Of a stretch of 64,000 nucleotides of DNA, positions 49,397 through 58,954 are shown in pieces (within the stretch, counting starts at the first letter, position 1; each line of letters starts with the position of its first letter). Below the pieces are notes generated by a model that was given only the letters and a program-made list of their open reading frames with translations, did not search any database and had not been told where the DNA came from. This DNA comes from Skermania piniformis (GTDB lineage Bacteria; Actinomycetota; Actinomycetes; Mycobacteriales; Mycobacteriaceae): assembly GCF_019285775.1 (NCBI RefSeq), contig NZ_CP079105.1, positions 2,604,001 through 2,668,000 on the forward strand, given 5' to 3'. Made by a program: the position numbers and the translations under genes.

Positions 49397-51655
49397 TCAC
49401 GACTTCGCCAGGAACTCCAACCGCCGCGCGTCCAGCGCCGAGGTCATCATCCCGGCCAGACCGGGGTGGGCGGACAGCCCCGGATCGGTGTCGACGATCG
49501 CCCGGGCGAACTGCTGCGCCGCGGTGATCACCTCGAGGTCGTCCAGCAGAGACAGCAACCGCAACCCACCGCCGGTCCCGGACTGCGCGGCACCGAGCAC
49601 ATCACCCTCCCGGCGAGTCCGCAGGTCCAACAGCGCGAGCTCGAAACCGTCGGTGGTCGCCGCCACCGCTTCCAGCCGGGTCATCGTGGCGCCGTCCGGC
49701 GCGACCTCGGTGATCAGCAGGCACAGTCCGGGGTGGGTGCCCCGACCGATTCGGCCGCGCAGCTGGTGCAGCTGGCTGACCCCGAACCGGTCGGCGTCCA
49801 TGATCGCCATAACGGTGGCGTTCGGCACGTCGACCCCGACCTCGACCACCGTGGTGCAGACCAGGACGTCGAGCTCGCCGGCCGTGAACGCGCGCATCGC
49901 GGCATCCTTCTCCTCGGCCGGCTGGCGACCGTGCAACAGTCCGACGCGCAGGTCGTGCAGCGGGCCCTGGCGCAGTTCCTCGTAGACGTCCAGCACCGCG
50001 TGGGTGTCCGGAGTTTCGCTCTTCTTCTCGGCGCCGTCCTTGCCGTCGCCGTCGCCGATGCGCGAACACACGACGTAGGCCTGCCGCCCCGCCGCGACCT
50101 CTTCGGTGATCCGGACCCAGGCTCGCTCGACCCACTGTGGCCGGACCCGCGCGGCGACCACCCGAGTGGTGATCGGGGAGCGACCGGCCGGCAGCTCGGT
50201 GAGGGTCGAGGTCTCCAGGTCGCCGAGTGTGGTCATTGCGATCGTCCGCGGTATCGGGGTGGCGGTCATCACCAGCAGATGCGGCGTCGTCCCACCGCGA
50301 GCTTTGGCCCGCAATGCATCTCGCTGTTCCACCCCGAACCGATGCTGTTCGTCGACGACCACCAGGCCGAGATCGGCGAACTCGACGGCATCCTGGATCA
50401 GGGCGTGCGTGCCGATCACGATGCCGGCCGTGCCGCTCACCGCGGCGAGCAGTGCAGCCCGCCGGGCGGGCGTGCCCATGGAGCCGCTGAGCTGCACCAC
50501 CTGGGTGGCGTTCGGTGCCGAATCGAGCTCGCCGGCGCGCCCGAGCGGCCCGAGCATCCGCCGGATCGACCGATAGTGCTGTGCCGCGAGCACCTCGGTC
50601 GGCGCCAACAGCGCGCATTGCCGGCCGGCATCGACCACCTGCAGCATCGCCCGCAACGCCACGATGGTCTTGCCCGAGCCCACCTCACCTTGCAGCAGCC
50701 GACTCATCGGATGTGTGCGGGCCAGGTCGGCGCCGATCTCCGCTGCCACCGTGGTCTGTCCGGCGGTGAGCCGGAACGGCAGCGCTCGCTCGAAGTCGGC
50801 GGCGACACCGTCGGCGCGGGGCGCACAGGCCGGCGCGGTCCGGTCGGAGTTTTCCCGGCGGCGTTGCGCCAGAACCAGTTGCAGCGCCGCTGCCTCATCG
50901 AATTTCAGCCGAGCGCGGGCACATTCGACGTCGTCGAGTCGCTCCGGGAAGTGGATCGAGCGCAGCGCGGTGTCCAGGTCGAGCAGGGCGCGGTCGCGCC
51001 GCAGCCGGGCCGGCAGGGGGTCCTCGATCGGATCGAGCTGATCGAGCACCTGACGAACACACCGGACGATGTCCCAGCTCTCGATCCGGCTGGTCGCCGG
51101 ATACACCGGGATCAACGGCCGGTCGAAGATGGACAGATCGAGACCCGGCGCCGCTCCAGGAGCGCTGCGCGCCATCGCCTTCAGATCACCACCGGCCTTC
51201 GGCGGGCCGACCGGCAGCGACTCCGTCAGTTCGGGATCGGCCAGCACGTTCGGCAAGACCAGGTAGCCGGGATGGTTCAGGCTCCAGCTGTCCCGGAAGT
51301 ACTTGACCGTGCCGGAGAACATCGCGTGGTCGCCCACCTTGATCGCGTGCTTCACCTTGTGGCCGTTGAAGAAGGTGATATCCACCTGCCGGCTGCCGGT
51401 ATCCACCCGGACCTTCAGCAGATACCCCTTACGCTGCCGCATCGGACGCAGCTCGGCCGCGGCGACCGTCCCGACGATGGTGATGTGGGCGCCGTTCTCC
51501 GGCGCCTCCTCGGCGAGCGCGTGGCCGCGGGTGGCGTGTCGGTTCGGATAGTGCCGCAACAGGTCTGCGACGGTGGACAGCCCGAACTCCTGGGCCAACG
51601 AGTTCGCCGCCCGGTCGCCGAGCAGGTGATCGAGCCGGTCGGTCAGCGCAGCCAT
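49397..51655 (-). CDS. recG: ATP-dependent DNA helicase RecG
   Basis: 752 residues: an N-terminal wedge/OB region (HITIVGTVAAAEL), helicase lobe 1 with QGEVGSGKTIVALRAML and DEQHRFGVEQR, TATPIPRT, and a second lobe ending QLHQLRGRIGRG. It remodels stalled replication forks. A charged insert near residue 510 is typical of actinobacteria. It starts at ATG 51655, 3 bp after the DAK-domain gene. Confidence 0.96.
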   Translation of the reverse strand: MAALTDRLDHLLGDRAANSLAQEFGLSTVADLLRHYPNRHATRGHALAEEAPENGAHITIVGTVAAAELRPMRQRKGYLLKVRVDTGSRQVDITFFNGHKVKHAIKVGDHAMFSGTVKYFRDSWSLNHPGYLVLPNVLADPELTESLPVGPPKAGGDLKAMARSAPGAAPGLDLSIFDRPLIPVYPATSRIESWDIVRCVRQVLDQLDPIEDPLPARLRRDRALLDLDTALRSIHFPERLDDVECARARLKFDEAAALQLVLAQRRRENSDRTAPACAPRADGVAADFERALPFRLTAGQTTVAAEIGADLARTHPMSRLLQGEVGSGKTIVALRAMLQVVDAGRQCALLAPTEVLAAQHYRSIRRMLGPLGRAGELDSAPNATQVVQLSGSMGTPARRAALLAAVSGTAGIVIGTHALIQDAVEFADLGLVVVDEQHRFGVEQRDALRAKARGGTTPHLLVMTATPIPRTIAMTTLGDLETSTLTELPAGRSPITTRVVAARVRPQWVERAWVRITEEVAAGRQAYVVCSRIGDGDGKDGAEKKSETPDTHAVLDVYEELRQGPLHDLRVGLLHGRQPAEEKDAAMRAFTAGELDVLVCTTVVEVGVDVPNATVMAIMDADRFGVSQLHQLRGRIGRGTHPGLCLLITEVAPDGATMTRLEAVAATTDGFELALLDLRTRREGDVLGAAQSGTGGGLRLLSLLDDLEVITAAQQFARAIVDTDPGLSAHPGLAGMMTSALDARRLEFLAKS

Positions 51656-51658
51656 GGG

Positions 51659-53311
51659 TTACTCCACCCCCAGTTGAATCAGGTCGCCCACCTGGCCACC
51701 GGAGTAACGAACCACGTCGACCCCCGGGTGCCGGGCCGCGACGTGCGTCGACAATCGAGTGACCAGGTCGGCCGGTGCGTCGGCACCGGTCAGCAGGGTC
51801 AACAATTCGCCACCGGTGCCGAGCATGCGGTCGATCAATGCCGCTCCGGCCGAGAATGCGTCCGCGGTGATGACGACCACCTCCGGACCGATCAGGCCGA
51901 GACCATCGCCGGGCGCACATTCCCCGACCATGGTCAGCGCTCGCTCGGTAGCGATCCGCAGCGCCGCCCACCGGGTCCCGGCGGCAGCTTCCGACATCGT
52001 GAAGACGTCGTCCACCACGGCTCGCGCCGGGTCGTGCACGGCCAGTGCCGCCAGCCCTTGCACGGTGGCCGCGCTCGGCAGCAACAACACTTCGCGCCGG
52101 CCGTCCCGCGCTGCGACGCCGATCGCCACCAGTTCCTGTGCCGGCAAGGCACCGTTCGGCAGCACCACCACCTCCCGATGCGGCATCGACCGGATCGCCG
52201 CGAGCAGATCGGCGCCCGCAATCGGCTGATCCACCCGCAGTACCGTCGCCCCCTCGGCAGTGAACAGATCGGCCGCTCCGCTACCGGCGACCAACGCCAG
52301 AATGCCCCGTCCCGACGTCGGATCGGCCGGGGGCAGCGCGGCTTCGGCTCCGGACACCGCAACTCCGGCCAGGCCGGTGATCCGCACGCGATGGATTCGG
52401 CCTGCGGCGACGCCGGCTTCCACCGCGGCACCCGCATCGGCACAATGCACATGCACCGACCAGTCGCCCGCACCGTCCCCGCCGACGGTCACCGAGCTGC
52501 CGAGCCGGGCCAACCGGTCGCGCAGCCGATCGATCCGCGTCTCGTCGGTGTCGGCCACGCGAAACATGACTTCGTACTCGCCGGCCGGCGGCAACTCCAA
52601 CGGTGCCGGTTCGGCGGACGCGACCGCGGCCGGCACCACGGCGGGGTCGGCCGACGGCCGATCCGGCACGGCACCGGCGACCACCGCAACCAACGCATCC
52701 AGCAACACGACCAGCCCACGCGCACCGGCGTCCACCACCCCTGCAGCAGCGAGCAGCGGCAGCTGGGTCGGGGTTCGCCGCAACGCCAGCGTGGCCGCTC
52801 CGGCGGCGGCATCGGCTACCCGGGCCAGCGATGCACCCCCGCTGCCGGCAGTATCCGCCCCGGCCGCAGTGTCCGACCCGGCCGCGGCCGCGGCCGCGAG
52901 CACGGTCACCACCGTGCCCTCGACCGGCGCCCCGACCGCACGCCGCGCCAGTACCGCGGCTCGCTCCAGTGCCTGCCCCAACGTCGCGGCGGTGAGCGGG
53001 CCCGCGCGGGCAACCTCGGCGATCCCGCGGAGCACTTGCGCGAGAATTATTCCGGAGTTGCCGCGCGCCCCGTGCGTGGCGCCTGCCGCCATCGCCGCGC
53101 TCACCGCGCCCGCGCACTCCGCGTCGGCGGCCGGCAGTCGGTCCACCGCGTGCATCGCCGATTGCATGGTGAACATCAGGTTCGTCCCGGTGTCGGCATC
53201 GGCTACCGGGAACACGTTGAGCCGATCGATCTCGGCGCGTTGCCGGGTGAGCTCGGCGAGCCCCGCACGTCCCCAGCGGGCGATGGCCGCGCCGTCGAGC
53301 TGGTCGAGCAC
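51659..53311 (-). CDS. DAK1/DegV-domain protein, FakA-like fatty-acid kinase
   Basis: 550 residues. An N-terminal DhaL-type nucleotide-binding domain (NVFPVADADTGTNLMFTM, GARGNSGIILAQVL) is joined to a middle region and a C-terminal DegV-associated domain (VVRYSGGQVGDLIQLGVE end). Length and order match YloV/FakA, the ATP-binding subunit that phosphorylates fatty acids held by FakB/DegV proteins. No FakB gene is nearby. It lies between rpmB (divergent) and recG, an order conserved in actinobacteria. Confidence 0.87.
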   Translation of the reverse strand: MLDQLDGAAIARWGRAGLAELTRQRAEIDRLNVFPVADADTGTNLMFTMQSAMHAVDRLPAADAECAGAVSAAMAAGATHGARGNSGIILAQVLRGIAEVARAGPLTAATLGQALERAAVLARRAVGAPVEGTVVTVLAAAAAAGSDTAAGADTAGSGGASLARVADAAAGAATLALRRTPTQLPLLAAAGVVDAGARGLVVLLDALVAVVAGAVPDRPSADPAVVPAAVASAEPAPLELPPAGEYEVMFRVADTDETRIDRLRDRLARLGSSVTVGGDGAGDWSVHVHCADAGAAVEAGVAAGRIHRVRITGLAGVAVSGAEAALPPADPTSGRGILALVAGSGAADLFTAEGATVLRVDQPIAGADLLAAIRSMPHREVVVLPNGALPAQELVAIGVAARDGRREVLLLPSAATVQGLAALAVHDPARAVVDDVFTMSEAAAGTRWAALRIATERALTMVGECAPGDGLGLIGPEVVVITADAFSAGAALIDRMLGTGGELLTLLTGADAPADLVTRLSTHVAARHPGVDVVRYSGGQVGDLIQLGVE

Positions 53312-53402
53312 CGCGTCCGCCTCCGCTCACCTCCGGTCCGACTCGATCGCCAGACTAACCGTCCTGCCGCGCCGCCCGCCGGTCTCCACTCGGCGGCCCG
53401 GT

Positions 53403-53431
53403 TTGGCGCCGTACCCACCGTCGGCTAGTCT
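53403..53431 (+). promoter_or_regulatory. Candidate promoter of rpmB
   Basis: TTGGCG, a 17-bp spacer and TAGTCT match a housekeeping promoter and point toward rpmB, leaving a leader of about 95 nt. Confidence 0.5.
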
Positions 53432-53483
53432 TGCAGGGTTGCCTGGCGCCGGCGTCTGCTCGCCTGCGAGGGCCCCCACGACC

Positions 53484-53514
53484 ACGCTCGAACGAATACC
53501 TACGCTCGAACGAA
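53484..53514 (+). repeat. 13-bp direct repeat in the rpmB leader
   Basis: ACGCTCGAACGAA occurs twice, 18 bp apart, just before the GAGGAG ribosome site of rpmB. It could be a simple duplication or a binding site. Confidence 0.6.
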
Positions 53515-53533
53515 CAACGAGGAGTTCGCGACT

Positions 53534-53725
53534 ATGGCTGCCGTCTGTGACGTCTGCGCCAAAGGGCCCGGCTTCGGCAAGTCGGTGTCGCATTCACACC
53601 GGCGGACGAATCGTCGATGGAACCCGAATATCCAGACCGTGCGGGCCCAGGTTGCGCCCGGCAACACCCGTCGGATGAACGTGTGCACCTCCTGCCTGAA
53701 GGCCGGCAAGGTCGTTCGCGGCTGA
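53534..53725 (+). CDS. rpmB: 50S ribosomal protein L28
   Basis: 63 residues, [20 protein letters not shown], with [13 protein letters not shown] at the end. The two CxxC pairs make this the zinc-binding form. GAGGAG lies upstream of ATG 53534. It is divergent from the FakA-like gene. Confidence 0.97.
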   Translation: MAAVCDVCAKGPGFGKSVSHSHRRTNRRWNPNIQTVRAQVAPGNTRRMNVCTSCLKAGKVVRG

Positions 53726-53802
53726 CCGCCACGTGCTGTGATCATCCCGGGTGTCGGCATGCCCGACCCCGGCACCCCGCCTGTTCCGGCGGGGCTACCG
53801 GC

Positions 53803-54390
53803 ATGTTCCGACCGACCGCCGGCGGGGCTCCGTGGCGGGTGGCGGCGGCGACCGTCGAGCATGCCCGCGGCATCGCCCGATGCCATGTCGTGAGCTGGCA
53901 GGAGTCCTACCGTGGGCTGGTACCCGACCACGTGCTGAGTGCGCTCGACGTCGACCGGGTGACCGCCCGGTGGGCCCGTGCCGTCGACCGAGCAGGTCGC
54001 ACGCGGGTAGCGCTGATCGACCGTATCGGTAACCGTCCGGACGAGCCACGACAGCCTGAGCTGCCCGACCAGGTGATCGGTTTCGCCGACGCCGGGCCAC
54101 CGGAGCCACCACCCCATTCGATCCCCGGCACCGAGATCCCCCGGACCGAGTTACGCGCGCTCTACCTGCTCCGCGCACATCAGGGTCACGGCATCGCCGA
54201 CGCACTGATCGCCGCCGCGGTCGGCGCCGACGCCTGCCAACTCTGGGTGTTCGAACGCAACCTGCGAGCCCAGGCGTTCTACCACCGGCACGGATTCACC
54301 GTCGACGGTGTCCGGCGCAAGGACGACTTCGGCTCGGCCTACCTCGTCCGGATGGTCCGGGATCCACCCGGGACGGGCGCCACTCGATAA
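53803..54390 (+). CDS. GNAT-family N-acetyltransferase
   Basis: 195 residues: APWRVAAATVEHARGIARCH, SWQESYRGLVPDHVL, the LRALYLLRAHQGHGIADALI acetyl-CoA loop (Q/R-x-x-G-x-G/A) and NLRAQAFYHRHGF at the end. The substrate is unknown; relatives act on amino groups of small molecules or proteins. It follows rpmB by 77 bp and precedes the crotonase. Confidence 0.85.
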   Translation: MFRPTAGGAPWRVAAATVEHARGIARCHVVSWQESYRGLVPDHVLSALDVDRVTARWARAVDRAGRTRVALIDRIGNRPDEPRQPELPDQVIGFADAGPPEPPPHSIPGTEIPRTELRALYLLRAHQGHGIADALIAAAVGADACQLWVFERNLRAQAFYHRHGFTVDGVRRKDDFGSAYLVRMVRDPPGTGATR

Positions 54391-54400
54391 GGTGGCGTCC

Positions 54401-55177
54401 GTGGATACGACCGAACCGTTTGTCCGGACCGACACCGATGTGCTGGTCGTGACCATCGCCACCGCGGCCGATGGCACGGCACTCGCCGGCGATGCGCTCG
54501 TGCCGGCAGCTACCGCGGTCCGCGAACTGGATCCCGGAATCGGCGCGATTCTGCTGCGCGGCACCGGAGCCAACTTCTGCGCGGGCGGTAACGTGCGCGA
54601 CTTCGCAGCGGCGGCGGATCGATCCGGCTATCTCGACGACCTGGCCGGCCGGTTGCATCGACTCGTCCTGGCCCTACGGGCCGCCCCGGTCCCGGTGGTT
54701 GCCGGCGTCCAGGGTTGGGCGGCCGGCGCCGGAATGAGCCTGGTCTGTGGCGCGGACATCGCGATCGGCGGACCGAGCACCCGACTTCGACCGGCCTACC
54801 CGGGGATCGGGCTCACCCCGGACGGTGGGATGAGCTGGCTGCTACCGCGGATCGTCGGCGCGAGCCGGGCGCGGAACATCCTGCTCACCGACGCCACCAT
54901 CCCGGCCACCGATGCGGTCCGGCTCGGCCTGCTCAGCCGGCTGGTCGACGACACCGAAATCGCCGGCACTGCCGCCGAACTGGCCCATACGTTGGCCGCC
55001 GGACCACGAGCGGCGATGGCCGCGATCCGTACTCTGCTCGACCGGTCGGCGACGAACTCGCTTGCCGAGCAGCTCGATCTGGAACGCGAGTCGATCGCGG
55101 CGGCAGCCGCGGGGCCGACCGGGCGCGAGGGTGTGGACGCGTTCGTGGCCAAACGACGCCCGCAGTGGCCCCGCTGA
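54401..55177 (+). CDS. Enoyl-CoA hydratase/isomerase family protein
   Basis: A 258-residue crotonase fold. GANFCAGGNVRDF and GWAAGAGMSLVCGADIAI form the oxyanion hole; YPGIGLTPDGGMSWLLPR follows. The GL-glutamate pair of true hydratases is not obvious (an aspartate is in the LTPDGG region), so the exact reaction is open. GTG 54401 has AAGGTGG upstream. It is convergent with the biotinyl-carboxyltransferase gene. Confidence 0.87.
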   Translation: MDTTEPFVRTDTDVLVVTIATAADGTALAGDALVPAATAVRELDPGIGAILLRGTGANFCAGGNVRDFAAAADRSGYLDDLAGRLHRLVLALRAAPVPVVAGVQGWAAGAGMSLVCGADIAIGGPSTRLRPAYPGIGLTPDGGMSWLLPRIVGASRARNILLTDATIPATDAVRLGLLSRLVDDTEIAGTAAELAHTLAAGPRAAMAAIRTLLDRSATNSLAEQLDLERESIAAAAAGPTGREGVDAFVAKRRPQWPR

Positions 55178-55203
55178 GCGCCACACCCGAACGTCTCGGC
55201 AGC

Positions 55204-57024
55204 TCACCAGGTATCGATGTAGCGGCCCGTGCGCGTCCCCGGCGCCGCGCTGGCCAGCGTGCGAATGATCCATCCCCGAGTGTCGGCCGGGTCGATCACC
55301 GCGTCCAGCTCGAATACCGATGCCGCGTTGGTCACCTGCCCCTGCTCATAGGCCAACGCAACCAGCTTGTCGAAGTACCGGGCGCGCTCGTCCGGGTCTT
55401 CGATGGCCTCCAGCTCACCCCGAAAGGCCAGTCGCACGGCTCCTTCCAGCCCCATGCCGCCGATCTCGCCGGTCGGCCAGGCGACCGTGGCGACCGGCGC
55501 GCGAAAGCTGCCGCCGGCCATCGCCAGCGCACCCAGTCCATAGCCCTTGCGTAATACGATCGCGCACAGCGGCACCGTCAGGTGCGAGCCGACGACGAAC
55601 AGCCGGGACATCCGGCGCACCGCGCCGGACTCTTCGGAGTCCGGGCCGACCATGAATCCCGGTGTATCGCAGAGCGATACAATCGGTAGGCCGAAAGCGT
55701 CGCAGAGCTGCAGGAACCGGGCGAGCTTGTCCGCGGCGTCGGCATCGATCGCACCGCCGAGATGCTCGGGGTTGCTCGCGATGACCCCCATCGGCTTGCC
55801 CTCGATCCGCATCAACGCGGTGACGACCGCGACCCCGAACTCGGCGCGCAACTCGAGCACCGAATCCAGGTCGGCGAGTTCGGCGATGATGTCGCGCACC
55901 GCATACCGTCGCCGCCGGTTCTCCGGGACGAGGTGGCGCAACACCCGCTGGTCCGAGCAGCTGAAGTCGGCAATCGGGCCCTGGAAATAGCCGAGATACT
56001 GCTGCGCGATCTGCACCGCGTGCGCTTCGCTCGCAACCAGCACGTCGATCACGCCGACCTCGGCCTGGACGTCGGCCGGGCCGATCTCCTCGGGGGTGTA
56101 ACTGCCCAGGCCGCCGCCTTCGATCATCGCCGGACCAGCCATCCCGATCGAGGCATCCTGGGTGGCGATCACCACGTCCGAGGTGCCGAGCAGGGCCGCG
56201 TTGCCCGCGAAACAGCGGCCGGCCGCTATCCCCACCCGGGGCACCACACCGCTGAGTCGTCCATAGGTGTAGAAGGTTTCGACGTCCAGTCCGGATACCT
56301 GGGTGGTATCGGTGTCCCCCGGCCGGCCGCCGCCCCCCTCGGCGAACAACACCACGGGGAGCCGTTCCTGGCCCGCCACCGCGAACATCCGATCCGCTTT
56401 ACGGTGATTGAGCACACCCTGGGTGCCGGCCAAGACCGTGTAGTCGTAGGCCAGCACGACGCATCGACTCCGGTCGGGCCCGAACCGCTCGCCGTTCACC
56501 TGCCCGATCCCGGCAACCAGACCGTCCGCAGGCGTGTGCGATATCAGATCGCTCATCGAACGTCGTTGCCGTTGCGCGGCGACGACCAATGCGCCGTACT
56601 CGATGAAACTGTCCGGGTCGCAGAGGTGGTCGATATTCTCCCGGGCGGTCCGATGACCCAGCTCGTGGCGGCTCTGCACCGCCCGCGGGCGGTGTTCGTC
56701 CAGCACAACGGCGAGCCGGTCCCGCAGCGCCTGGAGCGGGCCGGGTATGCCGTTCAGATCCAGCGGCGCCGGCTCCGGCCGGTACTCCACCTCCACCGGC
56801 CGCTCGTCGAGTTCGATCAGCTTTTCCCCCGCGTCGACCACCTGCCCGGCGCCGATACCGATCCAGGTCACCTCGGCTTCGGTAGCCGCGGAGATGACGT
56901 GCTCCATCTTCATCGAATCCAGCACGACCAGGACGGTGCCCTGACGGACCCGGTCGCCGACCGCCACCGGCACTGCCACGACGGTTGCCTGCATCGGTGA
57001 CTCGACCCTTGTGTGTCGTGCCAT
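55204..57024 (-). CDS. Biotinyl domain fused to acyl-CoA carboxyltransferase
   Basis: 606 residues. An N-terminal biotinyl domain (about 10-75; the biotinylated lysine is Lys39 in LDSMKMEHV) is joined to an AccD/PccB-type carboxyltransferase (about 95-606) with two crotonase-like halves (GGGGRPGDTDT, FCDTPGF-like SLCDTPGFMVGPD, RKGYGLGALAMAGG). The usual arrangement puts the biotinyl domain on the biotin carboxylase subunit (AccA), so this BCCP-CT fusion is uncommon. No biotin carboxylase gene is near. ATG 57024 has GGGAAGGGAG upstream. Substrate is unknown. Confidence 0.88.
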   Translation of the reverse strand: MARHTRVESPMQATVVAVPVAVGDRVRQGTVLVVLDSMKMEHVISAATEAEVTWIGIGAGQVVDAGEKLIELDERPVEVEYRPEPAPLDLNGIPGPLQALRDRLAVVLDEHRPRAVQSRHELGHRTARENIDHLCDPDSFIEYGALVVAAQRQRRSMSDLISHTPADGLVAGIGQVNGERFGPDRSRCVVLAYDYTVLAGTQGVLNHRKADRMFAVAGQERLPVVLFAEGGGGRPGDTDTTQVSGLDVETFYTYGRLSGVVPRVGIAAGRCFAGNAALLGTSDVVIATQDASIGMAGPAMIEGGGLGSYTPEEIGPADVQAEVGVIDVLVASEAHAVQIAQQYLGYFQGPIADFSCSDQRVLRHLVPENRRRRYAVRDIIAELADLDSVLELRAEFGVAVVTALMRIEGKPMGVIASNPEHLGGAIDADAADKLARFLQLCDAFGLPIVSLCDTPGFMVGPDSEESGAVRRMSRLFVVGSHLTVPLCAIVLRKGYGLGALAMAGGSFRAPVATVAWPTGEIGGMGLEGAVRLAFRGELEAIEDPDERARYFDKLVALAYEQGQVTNAASVFELDAVIDPADTRGWIIRTLASAAPGTRTGRYIDTW

Positions 57025-57240
57025 CTCACCGACTCCCTTCCCGGACTGTCCCTTTCCCGACTGCTGGGCCGAACGTGAAATCACCACAGCCCGATCCCCC
57101 GGGCCGTAGTCCCCCGGCGGCGGTGTGTCGCCGCGCCGGACGGGCGTACCGCGGCGTCGAAGCGCCGCCCGGCCATTATCGCCGGACCATCGCGCGAACA
57201 CCAACGAGGCCGAGCGCGGACGACCGCAGATCGGACCGGG

Positions 57241-57918
57241 TCACGGTAGCCGCCAATCGATCGGGTCACCGCCCAGCTCGACCAGCGCCGCATTCGCGCG
57301 GGAGAACGGCCGCGACCCGAAGAACCCCCGCGACGCGGACAACGGCGACGGATGCGCCGATTCGATGATCGGTACGTCGCCGAGCAACGGCGCCAGGTTC
57401 GCCGCGTCCCGGCCCCACAGGATGGCGACCAGCGGCTCGGATCGGTCGGCCAGGGCTCGGATCGCCTGCTCGGTGACCGTCTCCCAACCTTTCCCACGAT
57501 GCGACGCGGATCGGCCGGGGGTCACGGTGAGCACCCGGTTCAGCAACAGCACACCCTGCTCGGCCCACGGGGTCAGGTCACCGGAACTCGGCGTCGGCAA
57601 ATCCAGGTCGCGGGAGTATTCGGCGAAGATGTTCGCCAAGCTGCGCGGTACCGGACGAACCTGCGGCGCAACCGAAAAGCTGAGACCGACCGCGTGCCCG
57701 GGCGTCGGGTAGGGGTCCTGGCCGACGATCAGCACTCGGACCCGGCCGAACGGCTGAGCGAACGCCCGCAACACATTCGCGCCGGCCGGCAGATATCCTC
57801 GGCCGGCGCTGTTCTCGGCGCGGAGGAACGCGCCCAGGGCGGTGATCTGCTCGGCCACCGGCGCCAGTGCGTCCGCCCACCCTCGCTCGACGACCTCCGG
57901 CAGCGGCTTCGCAGACAT
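57241..57918 (-). CDS. ung: Uracil-DNA glycosylase
   Basis: 225 residues with the water-activating loop [22 protein letters not shown], and the DNA-intercalation loop [10 protein letters not shown]. It excises uracil from DNA. ATG 57918 starts [14 protein letters not shown]. It follows thiL by 9 bp, the order seen in mycobacteria. Confidence 0.97.
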   Translation of the reverse strand: MSAKPLPEVVERGWADALAPVAEQITALGAFLRAENSAGRGYLPAGANVLRAFAQPFGRVRVLIVGQDPYPTPGHAVGLSFSVAPQVRPVPRSLANIFAEYSRDLDLPTPSSGDLTPWAEQGVLLLNRVLTVTPGRSASHRGKGWETVTEQAIRALADRSEPLVAILWGRDAANLAPLLGDVPIIESAHPSPLSASRGFFGSRPFSRANAALVELGGDPIDWRLP

Positions 57919-57927
57919 GGCGGCAAT

Positions 57928-58875
57928 CTATCGCGTGAACGATTCCCAACCGCCCGCGCCCGACCAGCGGACCCCGTCGACCCATACCCCGGATCCGGGA
58001 CCGACGGTGCCGGCCGTCCGCCAACCGGCCGGAATGTCCGATCTCGGATCGAACGTCGCCACCAGCGCGTGATCTTCCCCACCGGTGAGCGTCCAGACCC
58101 GCGGATCTGCGCCCAGTTCCGCGGCGATACCGGTCAGCGCCGGATCGACGACCCGCGCAGCGGCCAGGTCGATCCGTACCCCGGACGCTGCCGCGAGCTG
58201 GGCGAGGTCGGCGATCAGCCCGTCCGACACGTCGGTCATCGCCGTCGCCCCGGCGCGCCCGGCGGCAACGCCCGCCCGGTACGGCGGTGCCGGGCGGCGA
58301 TGCACCGCGATCGGTTCGGCCGGTTCGGTGCGTTCGGCCTCGAGTAGCGCCAGTCCCGCAGCCGACCAACCGAATCGACCGGCGTAGCCGAGGATGTCGC
58401 CCGGCCGCGCACCGGTCAGCCGCACCGGGTCCCGGCCATCCAGGTCGCCGAATGCCGCCACCGAGAGCACCATCATCGGGCTCTGCACCAGATCTCCGCC
58501 GACGATTCCGCCACCGGCGCGGGCGGCCTCGGCCCACATCCCGGCGGCCAGCGCCTCGACCGTGGCGAGCGGGGTGTCCCCCGGACAACCGAGCGCGACG
58601 ACGAACCCGGTCGGCCTGGCTCCCATCGCAACGACATCCGCAGCGTTCTGCGCGATCGCCTTCGCCCCGACATCCGCCGGATCGGACCAGTCCAGCCGGA
58701 AGTGCCGACCTTGGACCAGCATGTCGGTCGTCACCACCACCCGACCGTCCGGCGCAGCCAGGACGGCAGCATCGTCGCCCGGGCCGAGCAGCGTCGTGGC
58801 CGGTTGGCTCCGGTCGCTGTTGATCAGTGCGATCACGCCGGCCTCGCCCAGTTCGGCGACTGTCCGCGGCGCCAC
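57928..58875 (-). CDS. thiL: Thiamine-monophosphate kinase
   Basis: 315 residues, an AIR-synthase-like fold. The N-terminal VAELGEAGVIALI, GPGDDAAVLAAPDGRVVVTT metal-binding loop, RPTGFVVALGCPGDTP, TDVSDGLIADLAQLA and LTGGEDHALVATF segments are diagnostic. It makes thiamine pyrophosphate. GTG 58875 has GGAGG upstream; an inverted repeat lies just before it. Confidence 0.95.
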   Translation of the reverse strand: MAPRTVAELGEAGVIALINSDRSQPATTLLGPGDDAAVLAAPDGRVVVTTDMLVQGRHFRLDWSDPADVGAKAIAQNAADVVAMGARPTGFVVALGCPGDTPLATVEALAAGMWAEAARAGGGIVGGDLVQSPMMVLSVAAFGDLDGRDPVRLTGARPGDILGYAGRFGWSAAGLALLEAERTEPAEPIAVHRRPAPPYRAGVAAGRAGATAMTDVSDGLIADLAQLAAASGVRIDLAAARVVDPALTGIAAELGADPRVWTLTGGEDHALVATFDPRSDIPAGWRTAGTVGPGSGVWVDGVRWSGAGGWESFTR

Positions 58876-58904
58876 GATGAGCCTCCGATCCCGATTTTCG
58901 GCCG

Positions 58905-58920
58905 ACCTACCGGGGTAGGT
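58905..58920. promoter_or_regulatory. Inverted repeat between thiL and the DUF3515 gene
   Basis: ACCTACC-GG-GGTAGGT is a perfect 7+2+7 inverted repeat in the 79-bp gap between divergent genes. It could be an operator or a small hairpin; no matching regulator is known. Confidence 0.4.
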
Positions 58921-58954
58921 TGAACGGCAGCCTAATCCAGCCGAGCAGGAGCGT

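Noticed and set aside
49352-53428. Long plus-strand open frame opposite recG and the FakA-like gene
   Set aside because: Both real genes have intact domains on the minus strand; the antisense frame shows no recognisable motif.
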